Source of the DNA: Pseudoneurospora amorphoporcata
Lineage: Eukaryota; Ascomycota; Sordariomycetes; Sordariales; Sordariaceae
Assembly (NCBI GenBank): GCA_033297205.1
Contig: MU859079.1
Location: forward strand, 207,451 to 271,450
Direction of reading: 5' to 3'
DNA: 64,000 nt
The position numbers and the translations under genes are program-made. The stretch's first letter is position 1, and each line of letters opens with the position of its first letter. The notes under the pieces were generated by a model, which worked only from the letters and a program-made list of their open reading frames with translations, was not told the origin of the DNA and did not search any database. Of the stretch, positions 33,900 through 45,226 are shown in pieces.

Positions 33900-36800
33900 A
33901 TGTTGAGGGATGAGTACCCGCGGTATCTGAGAGACACCCCCTCTCAGCCTTCGGATAGACATTTTCTCCGCAGACGCCGCCCTGACAGCCGTCAAACTAC
34001 CTCGCCGTCAGGCTTATCGGAAGAAGAGCTGCAGGAACCAATTGTCATTCCCCGTTATCGATTGGTGAACTTTAAACAATTCAAGAATCGGTATAGCGAT
34101 TATGATAAAAGATACGCCATAGAGGCATACGTTACCAAAACTCGCACCACCTCTGAACTTCTGGACGACTTCCGCCAAGAGAAAGAGAGACGAAGTGCGC
34201 CCCAGCTTAGGTCTTTTGACGAGATAGCTAGGGAATTACGTACTTTGGAGCAACAGCGCATCAAGGATGAAGAGACCAGTAAGATACCAGAGGGTGGTTT
34301 CATCCAACGAGTTCGTATTCAGTCGCAACATGTTTTGCAGTACTTGCTCGAATGTGAGCACGCTACAAGTAACAACCGGCATTCGTTTGAAGATTCCGCG
34401 TCAGTCACGTTCATACGACCTTTCCGGATGCTCATATTCTTTCAAGGCCGAATGAAGGAAGCATTGAACGTACTCGAGGACAAATGGTCAGATCTGGAGA
34501 AAGAGCAATCCAAAAAGGATACTGCGGCTCTTGAGGAAATGCGATGTTATATCAGTTTTGTCGATCAGCATATCATGCCAATTTCTCGAGTCACGAAGGG
34601 GGGGAAGGGATTTGCCACTAGGGTCTGTTTTGACGACCTTTGGCTGTTCTTCAAGCCAGGCCAGAATATCATCAGCACATCTAAGAAGAGAATAGTTAAA
34701 GTTCGAGGTAGGCTTTTTTACTACTACGTCCTTGGCACCATTCGATGCTAATATTTGTCCAGATAACGAACGAGAGAAAGAGAAGTGGGAGCCATATCAG
34801 CATGTGTGGAGGGTTTGTTCAGTTAGCACTCCTTCACTTTGGGACCGCTTGACTGAGGTACCTGTCAACACCAAGCTATCAAATCTACCAACTATTGCTG
34901 ATGTGCAGGACGACACTGAATACGACTCGCAAGCGCGGAAGTCTTTCCATATCCGCTGTTTCTACCTTGACTACAATGGGTCATCCTGGCAACCTGTTTT
35001 TACTAGGTTCACCATTCCACCCTACGACGACGAAATCGACGTAACCTCACTTCCGTGTTATCCTCTACAGTACTGCCACAATTCTGAACAGATTCTCACA
35101 GAGTTGGCCATCATTGGTAAAAGATTTCAGAACGCTGTGATCGACAAGCGCTTCTATTACTCCGGAATAACACTTGAACGCACACCGGATGGTGCCCCCT
35201 TCGAGAGTGAGCGCGGCAGAGGAAGATATGGCGACATACCCGATCGGCATCTTCCCTTCAAGCGTTCAGCGAAACGATCAGGTAAGCTGATCGAAAGCGA
35301 AGTGGTAGTGGACTTCGAGGAAACATACATGAACTCTCCTTCGCTACGCCCCAAGTTCATTCCACTTCGCAGCCTAAAGATCACCAGAACATGGCAAACA
35401 GAGGACGACCCCGTACCCATTTATGTATGGGACGGTGTGAACAGAAACAGGTTAAGATCCACCAGGGACCTTGTTCACACTGATGATCCAGTGGCATCTC
35501 TTGAAGCAGAAGAATGGATTGACAGCACCTCGATCACTAGGTGGCACTCTGAGCCAGACGTGACTGTGCAGGCTCACTATTGTCGTTCCGAAGAAGAATC
35601 TGAGGATCATGGGAAGAAAACTGGATCTGTCAAAAAAGAAAGAGGATTCTTGAAGGAGGATGACCTTGTGCTCACTCCAACCCGCGTCTGCGGTTACGCC
35701 TTTAAAGAAAAGGGGTTCTTCATGTTGGATTTGCGCAAGCTTCAACCAATTTCACATCAGAGAGGTGTATTCGAATCCCTCAAGATCCCCAAAGAGTACA
35801 AGGAAATGGTACGAAGCCTTGTGAGTTCTCACTTTGAGAAGAAAAAGATTGAAAGACTGCTTAATGAGAGATCGGAAGGCTCCATCGATCAGGACATTAT
35901 AAAGGGAAAAGGCAAGGGTCTTGTCATTCTCTTGCATGGTGTACCGGGAGTAGGCAAGACTGCAACAGCGGAAGCGGTTGCAAAAGAAAACCAGAAGCCC
36001 TTGTTCACCGTTACCTATGGCGACTTTGGCACCAACCCATCTGAGCTTGAAGAAACGCTGGAGGCCCTCTTTCACCTCGCTAATCGATGGGATTGTGTCC
36101 TGTTGTTTGATGAGGCGGATGTCTTTCTGGCCGAAAGGTCCAGGACCGAGCTTAAAAGAAATGCTCTTGTGTCGGGTAAGTGAACACACCTTTGGCAGAT
36201 GTGCATAGCACCCCGAAATTTTGCAAGAACTGATTATTCGAATAACTTATAGTCTTTCTGCGTGTGCTGGAGTACTACCACGGCATCCTGTTCTTGACGA
36301 CAAACCGTGTCGGAAGCATTGATGAAGCATTCAAATCTCGATTGCACATGATGCTTTACTACCCTCCACTTGACCGCCCACAAACCATCGCCATCTTCAA
36401 GGCCAATATTGCCAAGCTCAAGGCGATTGAGAGGCAAAGGCAACTGGTGGTTGATACACCAACCTTGAGGATTGATGAGGACAGCATTTTGAGGTTTGCC
36501 GAGCGACATTGTGACAATGGCCTTCCCGATGGGGGAAGATGGAACGGCAGGCAGATCAAGAACGCGTTCCAGATTGCAGCCTCCATGGCTCATTACACAG
36601 CGCGAGTAACAGATTCTGAGCTTCAATTGCAAAGCAGAAAGGATGGCTCGGATGAGTCCAAGAGCAATGCTACAGTACCCGTGCTTGACGACACTCATTT
36701 CATGAAAGTTGCGAAAGCCACACATGATTTCGACCAATACATCACGCAAGCAAGGGGCTTCAATGATGCCAAATGGGCGAAGATGGGTTCACTCCGCAAC

Positions 36801-37301
36801 GACGAATTTCAACCCGGTGTTGCACCTGGACACTTTCCAGCCCGAAACAGTCCTGCACCTCATCCAACTCACGTATCAGGGGGTGCTGTTGGCGGTTATG
36901 GAGGTTACGGTACCGGGCCTACGGTGGACTCCTACCAACCCGGCCTTCAGTTTCAGGCAGAGGGTAATAACTATGCAAACCGGGGAAGGAGCAACCAGCG
37001 AGGCCAAGCCGGTTACAAGGAGTATGACACGAGTGGTGTTCAATACCCTGGGGGCCATCAAAGCCAGCCCCGCTTCCAAGACCCATATCGGCACCACAGC
37101 TCTGAGCACATGGGCCAAGGAACCATGCCTTCCCGTTCTCCAGGCCGGGGAACCACTTCTTCTCATGGTCCCGGCTTGAGACCACCACCAAGCCGCGAGG
37201 AATATGGAATGCCGGCACAGAGAGGAGGAGGCTATGAGCGGTACTCTGAAGTGCCGCGACCTGCGATTCATGATGAAGATGGGGAGGATGCGTATACCTA
37301 G
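33900..37301 (+). CDS. AAA+ ATPase with N-terminal DUF7025-type region, three exons
   Basis: Exons 33900-34707, 34763-36175 and 36253-37301 give 1089 aa. Both introns (55 and 77 bp) are phase 1; the first has a TGCTAAT branch site. The N-terminal 600 residues match the large DUF7025-type region that precedes the ATPase in this fungal family, often annotated TOB3-like. Walker A GVPGVGKT is at 662-669. Walker B is CVLLFDEADVF with Asp719-Glu720. Sensor-1-like LFLTTNRVG follows just after the second intron, then an AAA lid. The last 150 residues are low complexity, rich in Gly, Pro, Ser, Tyr and Gln (GGYGGYGTG and similar). The substrate is unknown; the family is expanded in Sordariomycetes. It is divergent from the DUF7708 gene. 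The gene model is confident, the function is not. Confidence 0.88.
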
Positions 37302-39253
37302 GTGAACTTGGCGTGGCCGGAGGTAAAGACATTGTCAGTGTACGTAGGTGGCTTTTTCCCTTGACTAGGATACTCTCAATCTTTCATACTTGTTACGTAG
37401 AAAATCGTCTTGAACTTCTTCAATCCCTTCTACAACTCACCCATTGTTTGCATTCCTGAGGACTAGTAACTATTCGTCAGCGCCATCGCTATTATCCTTG
37501 ATCATGCTTCATGTCAGCAGTCAACTACAAAACAAAACAGCGCCGTGGGTGCTTTAGAATACTGTAGATCCTCGACCTTTTGCATGGTACATTAGTAGAG
37601 TTACTGATGGAGGCTGGAAAAGGCGACAACGCAAAATAACGGCCGACTCCGAGCTCCTACCGTCCCATGTACGGTCCTCCTTCAAATCCACACATACTAG
37701 GGAAATAAGCCACGGCCCGGCCCGCGCCCCTCCCGCCAGCCACCAACAGCGGCGGCGCCGACCGCACTCCAGCGTTGGCGACACCAAAGACCACCAGGTA
37801 TGTCAGATGCAAATTGTGTATTAAACAGCGTGGGACCATACGTCATTAGCATAAAAAGCCAAGATAATTGACGTGTTGCTTGAGGTAGACAAGGTTGTAT
37901 ACCTCTCTGACAAATATTGAACTCAAATCAGTACTCGGCTTGATGAGTGTTCAGGACTCGAATCGCTACCAAACCCAATGCGTAGTAGGTACATACGTGT
38001 ACCTAGCCAAGGTAATGATGCCGAGAGTCAGGACCTTCGTCCGCAGTATCGCACACGAGAGTCAGAGTGTTGGCGAGGAGAGTCTCTTTTGGCGTTCCCG
38101 TACTGTAGGCAACAGCCAAGATGAGAAATTAACCTCATGATGGAAGCCATTGTCCATGTTCTCTTCCTCCTAGCGCCGATGCATGCCTGGGTATCATTGT
38201 GGCAGCGAAGGACACGAAACTCCAGGATGGCGATCGGGCGCGAGGAAATCGCACGACTATTCCGCTACTGATTGGCGAGACAGCGTCACAGGATCAATTG
38301 GCGGCGACAGGCCTGACGCGGGCGGTCGTGGGGGATCGTGTTTTGGGAAACGCCAGTGTGACGGCGGCGCCATTTCTTGGGTCAGTTGGATACTACCCAA
38401 TAATAAAAATATAAAATGGGCTATTACAGGGTACTTCGACGTGAGTACTTTCCCTTACAGCCTTTTTTGGTGCAGTCCAATAGCTGATAGAAAAATATAA
38501 ACTCGAGTGTCTACAGCCCGTTTTCTCAGCTTTCCACACTTGAAGTGCTGCATGCTGTGGTCAGATGCGACACTAACAGTATCAACAGCGATTTACTATA
38601 AAGTTTAATAGTGGGATATCTAACCAGTAGGCCATGAGCAAGTCGTATCGTTCGCTTCAAAGCTGCTGAAATGGGTCAAATGGTGCAATGACCCGGCAAG
38701 GGATATTGATATTGGATGGAACACCAGGGATCCTTCGATTGAAGACGATTTAATGTTAGTAATGTTGATTGTGGTATTTTGATTTTTAAAGTGGTTGATT
38801 GTTCGAAATCGTCACGTTCCAGGCGAAGTAGTGGATATTCCGAAGACCATCAATTCCGATCGAACTCGGGTTCTTTGATGCGTTGATCTGGGCATTTTAT
38901 CCATCGAGCTGGAAACTGCTAGATATCACTAAGTCTCGGTACTAAGAAGATGAACCTCTTCAAGGTCGGTACCAGACCTCTCCCCAAGGTCCAGTGTGGT
39001 GCTTTCGGGACCAGCCGTTCTTAGACTGAGGTATCCAGGATGATGTGATGATCTCAAAAGGGATGGGGGTCATTGCGATTTGACTTGAAACTAAGCGCGG
39101 TGAATGAGAAACAGTGATTAACAAATGCGCAAATGGAGTATATTGTGGTGTGAAGGTTCATTTGCCATGCGTTTAGATGCTCGGTGTATCTCCCCGCCTC
39201 TCCGGCGTCCTGTATGGAGATGTGCCTGCCCTAAGAGGTGGCCATTGCGAGCG
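37302..39253. other. Intergenic region between convergent AAA ATPase and HET genes
   Basis: About 2 kb. The part from about 38380 to 38900 is noticeably AT-richer than neighbouring DNA. No gene, transposon end or long repeat is supported. Confidence 0.5.
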
Positions 39254-41218
39254 TCAACAAACGATCACTTTCATGATTCTGTCCTTGTTGTCTTCCCAAA
39301 GCCTTGTGTACCTCACCTTTTCGTCCCAATCCGAGCTACTCCGAAGGCCCTCACTCATGAAGGTGGCGGCAGTGTACGCATCCCTGACCATGAGCCATTC
39401 GTCGTCAGAAGAACCCCGTCTTCTCAACAGATATTTTCGTGTCGAGCCCCTAAAATAACAGTAAAGATCACCAGGCTCCGGAGCAGTGGAGGTGTTGGTG
39501 CAGAACTCAAATTCTCCGTTATCGCAAACGAAAAAGGTAAAGCCGTTAAAGGCGTCTGCGATCATCTCGGCATATTGGCGGCAACTCATCTCAACATCTT
39601 CCTCTATGTTCTGTTGACCATCAAGCATCGCTTCATGTGCCTTGTTGCATGTTATCGGGTCGCACATCCCCCGATTGTCGTTTAGTTCATACGTATTGTA
39701 ACTGAAGTAGAGGTGCTTGATAAGGCGCCTTCTAGCGCTAAACTTGGAGGCCACCGCAACACCACTTACCAAGTGCTCACACTCTAGGAGGTATCGTTTA
39801 CTTTCCTCTAAAGGAGCATCAGACGCTTTCGCCTCACCGACTGCACTTGCCCATAGTGGCCTCCGCCTGCTCGTGGTCAAGATCTCGCAGCGCGCCCCGA
39901 CTTTAGAGACGGTTCCGATTGGCAGAATATCGATCTCAAGTTTGCGATTTCCATCAAGAAATCTTATCGAAACATCTTGCTCCAAATTCTGTGCGGTTGC
40001 CTCGCGTCTTATAGCTCGTCGAGTTTGGAAGTCTGGCACCCAAGACGGTGATGCCCCTCCCAGCTGTCCGGAGCGCCACGACAGCATATCGAGATGTACA
40101 CCACTTTTTAACATCCAAACAGTGTATTCCCAGTATATCTGGTCCACCGATTTGGCATAACCGGGCCTCAGCTGGGCCGGTGTTTGGGTTTCTCCCTAGT
40201 TACCAACAAGCAACCCCAGGAGAGCAAAAATTCGATCTTTAGGGTCTGTGACCTGGAATCTGGTAGACCTCGACAGATAGTCCGCCAGTTGCTGGGCAGG
40301 GTACTTGAAGAGAAGTGCAAGGTCTTCGTTCGTGGGGTCTTTCAACAGGTTTGACCTGGACTTCCAGATCTGCTCGATCTCATTTAGCCTGTGCCTTTTC
40401 TGTGGCCGATATGAAAGGTTGTTCATCTTCTTTGGATCTGGTTGACTAGAAGCCTTTGAGCGTTTCGGTTGATACAACTCGTCGCCGCCGATCGATGCCT
40501 CCAAAAGCGATACGCTCAATAGCTCGGATGGTAAGTGAAGACGTCCAAGGACGAAGCAGACATTCTTGTCACCTATGTCACCACACCCAGTTGTAGGTCT
40601 GACGGCAACCTCCTGGATAACCCACATGCGGTGGAACCAGGGTCGAGCAAGCAATGAGTACATCATCAGCTCTCCATAGCGACGTTCTTCCAATGTTGGC
40701 GAAGTTTTGACGTCGCCATCGAGCTCTGGTGGGAGGACATCTGGAGGAAAACGCGAGATCCGGTTCATGGTCATTAACTTGAACGCTCGAAGCCAGTCCT
40801 CCTCGGTATGCGGAGCATAGTCTCCGAGCCAAACAGTCACCCAGTGAGCAAAAGTATATATGTCGCGCATGCGGGCAACCTGGGCGCTACGCTCGGCCAA
40901 GTCTTGCTGGTTGATGCATAGGCTATCGATCCATAGACGGCAGGGTTCCTTTGTATCGCGCAGGTGAATCAAAGCAGAATGTAGATTGAGGGTGACGGGG
41001 TATGTGTAACCGTTGAGGTTGATGTTTAGGGTCTGGTTTGGGTCTCCCCAAGAGTATGAGAGCGCGACGTATGTGTTAGGAGCCTCCTCAAAGTTGATAT
41101 GCTCGAGAGTGCAGTTGACTGGGTCGCTAAGAGACCCTGGATGGAGGATGACGGTGCGTATCTCGTTCAGTTGAAGAGGCTGATGGGTGGAAGAACTTGA
41201 AGGCCGGAATGACTCCAT
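39254..41218 (-). pseudogene. HET-domain incompatibility-type gene interrupted by an in-frame TAG
   Basis: One continuous frame of 655 codons runs from the ATG at 41218 to the stop at 39254, with a single TAG at 40198-40196 (codon 341). Before it lies a complete HET domain: YVALSYSWGD (50-59), RLWIDSLCINQQD (94-106) and ARPWFHRMWVIQEVA, then DPKDRIFALLGLL. After it the frame continues directly as expected in HET proteins (LRPGYAKSVDQIYWEYT), followed by about 300 residues of the usual C-terminal region. A spliced alternative would need an intron of only about 36 bp, shorter than any other intron I traced here. The TAG could have come from CAG by a C-to-T change in a CpA context. HET proteins trigger cell death in vegetative incompatibility, and inactive alleles are common. 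A truncated 340-aa protein might still be made. Confidence 0.75.
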
Positions 41219-43549
41219 GGCGGGTGGTCGGAATGTGGAGGCCCCTCAGCTAAGGTCTGACGAGGTTAGGTAGCCAGTCGATAAGAGTGATGTTGGTATT
41301 GAGACGAGTCGCAGTTGAAGTCAAAGTATGAGAGGAATCACGAATAATGGGAATGATAATGATATATTGAGAGAGGTATCCAGCTAACTGAAGCTAGAGG
41401 GGATCGCCAGCTATATAAGGTAGACGGGAGCTGGTGCTAAATCCGCTATCAAAGAAGGTTGTAGGGTAAAGAGCCCTGCAGCGCAAAGGACTAGCGGTCT
41501 ATGCAGCAAACGCCCAGAGTCTTCTCATACAAAGTTGTGGTGTCGGGCTGGAGGCGGGCCTTCAGCATCATTTTCTCTTACCTTTTCCACCTCATCACCG
41601 TCCTCTTGGGTTCCTTCGGAGCCCTTCCAAGCCCTTCCCACTTGCGCTAAGGAGCGCCAGATGCGCCACGCTCGCCCCCTGCCTAGATGCAGACCCAGAG
41701 GCTCCAGAGGCTTCAGAGGCTCCAGAGCAGAGCCCCAGATCCGCAGTGCCAGTGCCCTCGGCTTTGTCTTCATCCGGCGGTCATTCGTGGGATGAAGCTA
41801 CAAAAAGGTCAATCTCTAGCTACCGAGATCGATCGATCCAACTTGCCGAACCTGAGCGCCCACCACAGCGCTCCGTCACCGTGGAGTTGGCCGCTTGCCG
41901 CCGTTGTACGGAGCCACAAATCTTGTGTTTCTTGCATTCCGTCCCGTCGGCGTGTATGTGGGCGGCCGGTGGGCGACAAAAGTGGACGATGGTGATCATC
42001 CGGATCTATATCGGGAGAGTCGTCGACGAGTCGACGTGCTGCGTAGAGGGCGGGGATCTTGATCGAAGTCTTGGCTGACTTGCAACTTCGTCGACCTTTT
42101 CCTCTTTGAGGTCATGTTGGTCATGAGATTGTGCAGAATCGAAACAGTGGCAGTGGCAGTGATGTGATGTAACTCGGCACAGGCAAAACTTATGCAGGTG
42201 TGCTACCGTGCAGAAGCGAGAAATGTGCGTGCAAAGGCTGACTGCGGTATATCATGTTCTCGTGTGGATATGACCGGTGAGACATTTACTATCATTATAG
42301 TAGAGACGGGATGGCTGACTAACGTTCTTTCCGTGCAAGTTACTGTCATGATGGCATTCCTTCCTTCTCCTGTCGAGTGCAGCGTGTACTTATCTTCCGC
42401 TGACTAAAATGCTGTCGGGCAAGGTGGGATGGTGAAGTTGGCAGTGCAGGCAAACCCGACGCAGGGAGGCCGAAAGCAGTCGGCCGAAACTTTGGAGGGT
42501 GTAGCAGAAACAGCCTGTTGGACCTGGTCGGGTCCGACAAATGCCCGTTAACAAGATGTTGTGCCATGAAGATTTAATCTTGGTTCAATGACATATGGTA
42601 TTGAACTTCAAGCTTGCAAGGTCTTCGTTCCTTGCAAGGGATTTCGCGCCCGTCAAATATGTTCTAACCTTCCATAGCCAAAATCACAATTGAATTGCTT
42701 CAAAGCGTGATACTGTCATTCGGTTCCCCGTTGTGACTTTGTGAAAAGAAGATGATGCATTTTAAAGGGAAAGAGAAAAAGGTAAAGAAACAACAGAAAA
42801 ATGAGCTTCAGAAATGGGTTTTTTTCAAATCTTGACTTCGAAAACCCGCTTCTCAAAATGGTATTTAGCCAAATATATAATGAAAAGTCCAATATATATG
42901 GTTTTCCAATATGGAATGCGTGTCACGGGGCGCGAGCAAGCACTAAGCTAGGACTTTGATTGTTGTGCGCAGGAAGAGAATCCTGTGCGCGCACGAGAAC
43001 TACATAGGGCACAGGCGGGGGCCCGTGCTGTGACCAGCCGTGCTGCACTCAGACAGCTGCACTCAGCTGGCTGCACCAATGCAGCACAGCCTCTATCTAT
43101 CTATATACAGGAACAGGCTATGCAATGCCTGTGACAATGCGCTTTACAGGCATAAAAAAGAATTGTTGAAAGCGAACACATATTAGAATCCGAACCCCTT
43201 GTTAATAGTATATCGATGACCTTATTGACAGACACTCTTCCCGCTCCAAAGAAAATATCACTAGAAAAACTAAGAAAGAAATCATAAATGTCCAAAAGTA
43301 CTTGGTATCTCCTATCTTACTCGTACACTAAATCTACCACCCAATTCCCACTCACTTGCTTGCTCAAACAGTGGTGTATATGATTAATTATGCATCATCA
43401 TCATCATCAGAACATCTCCCCGTTCCTCCCCGCTTAGGTCATTCCTCTCGATTTCATTCTACAAACAAGTAGAAATCAACCACCAAAGAAAAAAAAATAA
43501 AAAAAATAAAAAAGACGCGAAAAAAAACCTCATCCCCAGACTTGATCAA
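41219..43549. other. Intergenic region between HET gene and first P450
   Basis: 2.3 kb. The left end holds the HET gene's upstream region with a TATA-like site near 41411. The part from about 42600 to 43000 is AT-rich. Short direct repeats of GCTGCACTCAG occur near 43041-43068, and a small ATC microsatellite lies near 43393. No gene is supported. Confidence 0.55.
41411..41420 (-). promoter_or_regulatory. TATA-like element upstream of the HET gene
   Basis: CTATATAAGG on the plus strand reads CCTTATATAG in the direction of the HET gene, about 195 bp before its ATG. The match is to a TATA box by sequence only. Confidence 0.35.
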
Positions 43550-45226
43550 TCAAGCCTTGATCTTAGGCACCCAGTTCATGCCCGTCCGCCATTGCTTCGT
43601 CACGGGATTAAGACACTCCCTCTCGGCAGCGAACCACTCCTCCTCGATAATCTTCTTCCTCTTCTCGTCCCGCGGCCTAATCGTACCGACATACGGCTCC
43701 GGCATGCACACAAACCCCTGCGTCAACCTTTCCTGATCGGGCATGATGGGCTTCCCATCCGGACCAATTTTGGGCGTCATGTTGAATCCCCAAATCATGC
43801 GCGAAACACCTAGGAACAAGGAGCGCTCGGCGACGTGAATGCCAGGGCAAATACGACGCCCGGCGCCGAAGGTGAACGAGTCGCGCTTGGTGGGGTCGGG
43901 ATTGGCGGCGGAGTCGGCGAGCGAGAGCTTGTCGTCGAGGTAGCGCTCGGGCTTGAACTTGCGGGGCTCCGGGGCGCGGACGGGGTCGTTGTTGATGGCC
44001 CAGGCGTTGTTGACGACGCCGGCGTTGGCGGGGATCAGGTAGCCGTTGTAGTAGTCGTCCTGGGTGACAGCGTGCGGGACGGCGCCCATGATGGTGGTCG
44101 GCATCCAGCGGATGGTCTCCTTGATGACGGAGCGGATGTACTGCAGGTTGGGCTCGTCGTCCATGGTGGGGAGGCGGTCAGAGCCGACGACGCGGTCGAC
44201 TTCTTCTTGGGCCTTGCGCTGGACTTCCGGGTACAGGATCATGGCTTGGACGAAGCCGTAGAGGGTCGAGGAGGTGGTGTCGGAGCCGGCTTCGAGCAGG
44301 ACGCCGGCGATGAAGGCCGCCAGGTCGTCGGAGAATCCTTCCTTCTTTTGCACGGACACGAGGTCCTCGCAGAAGCAATGCGTGATGGTGCCCTTGAGCG
44401 TGTCCTCTTTGGCTTTAAGCCAGTGGCCCTTGTAGAGAGCGAGTGTCTTCTTGTAGTACTCCTTGGCCTCCTTACGGGCGGGGAGGAGGAAGTCGGGGAG
44501 GTAGCGGAGGATGGGGAAGAAGTCGACGAGGGTGGCTATACCGGTCCGGTTCATCTCGGCGAACTCCTCGAAGCCGTTAAAAAACTGCTGTATCTTCTCG
44601 TCGTTGTAGGTGGGCGTGCGCCAGCCGTAAACCATGGTGGTGGTCAGGGCATTAGAGTAGCGGCGGATGTTATAGAGGAAATCGTCGGGCTGGGTAATCA
44701 TATCGTACAGCATCCGCTTGTTCTCGAGCATCTGGTAGGGGACGTAGGACTTGGCCGAAGAGATGTTGAGGAGAGCGTGTATGAGCTTGCGGCACATGCG
44801 CCACTTGGGGTTGTAGCCCATCATGAGCATGTGCAAGTCGCCGGAGCAGATGGTCTGGCCGATGTACATCTCCTGTCTGTGCGAGTATATGTTGCTCTTC
44901 TTGTCGAGAAGGTCCTTGACGGCCTGGTCACCGGAAAGAACGATCAAGACCTTGGTTCCGAGAATGAGACTGTAGATAGGGCCATATTCGCGAGCCCACT
45001 TTTCGAACTGAAGATGAACATCCTTCGATGGCATCTATCGAGTATCAGCGTTAGCTATCATTCAGGTAAAAAGCCTTTGGGATTCACTTACCAAGTGAAG
45101 GTTACCAAGGATGGGAAGGGTCGGGGGACCAGGAGGATAGTTCTTTGGTCTCCGCCCGACCATAAGCAGACGGATGAGGAGAGCAATGCCCACCACAATG
45201 GGCAGGTATGTTGTGATGACGGCCAT
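43550..45226 (-). CDS. Cytochrome P450 monooxygenase, two exons
   Basis: Exon 1 is 45226-45092 and exon 2 is 45034-43550, joined in phase 0 across a 57-bp intron with a GCTAACG branch site (539 aa). An N-terminal membrane anchor (about residues 3-22) is followed by the proline-rich hinge NYPPGPPTLPILGN. The I-helix oxygen-binding motif AGSDTTSS, the K-helix ExxR (KETIRW) and the heme loop FGAGRRICPG with Cys441 as axial ligand are all present, so the enzyme should be active. It resembles the CYP2-like fungal P450s that oxidise secondary metabolites or xenobiotics. The substrate is unknown. The nearest gene upstream is the bacterial-type ligase at 47524, divergently oriented. Confidence 0.93.

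Noticed and set aside
40162..40197. A possible 36-bp intron removing the TAG from the HET gene
   Set aside because: It would be shorter than the smallest other intron found here (53 bp) and has no branch site; a nonsense mutation is simpler.
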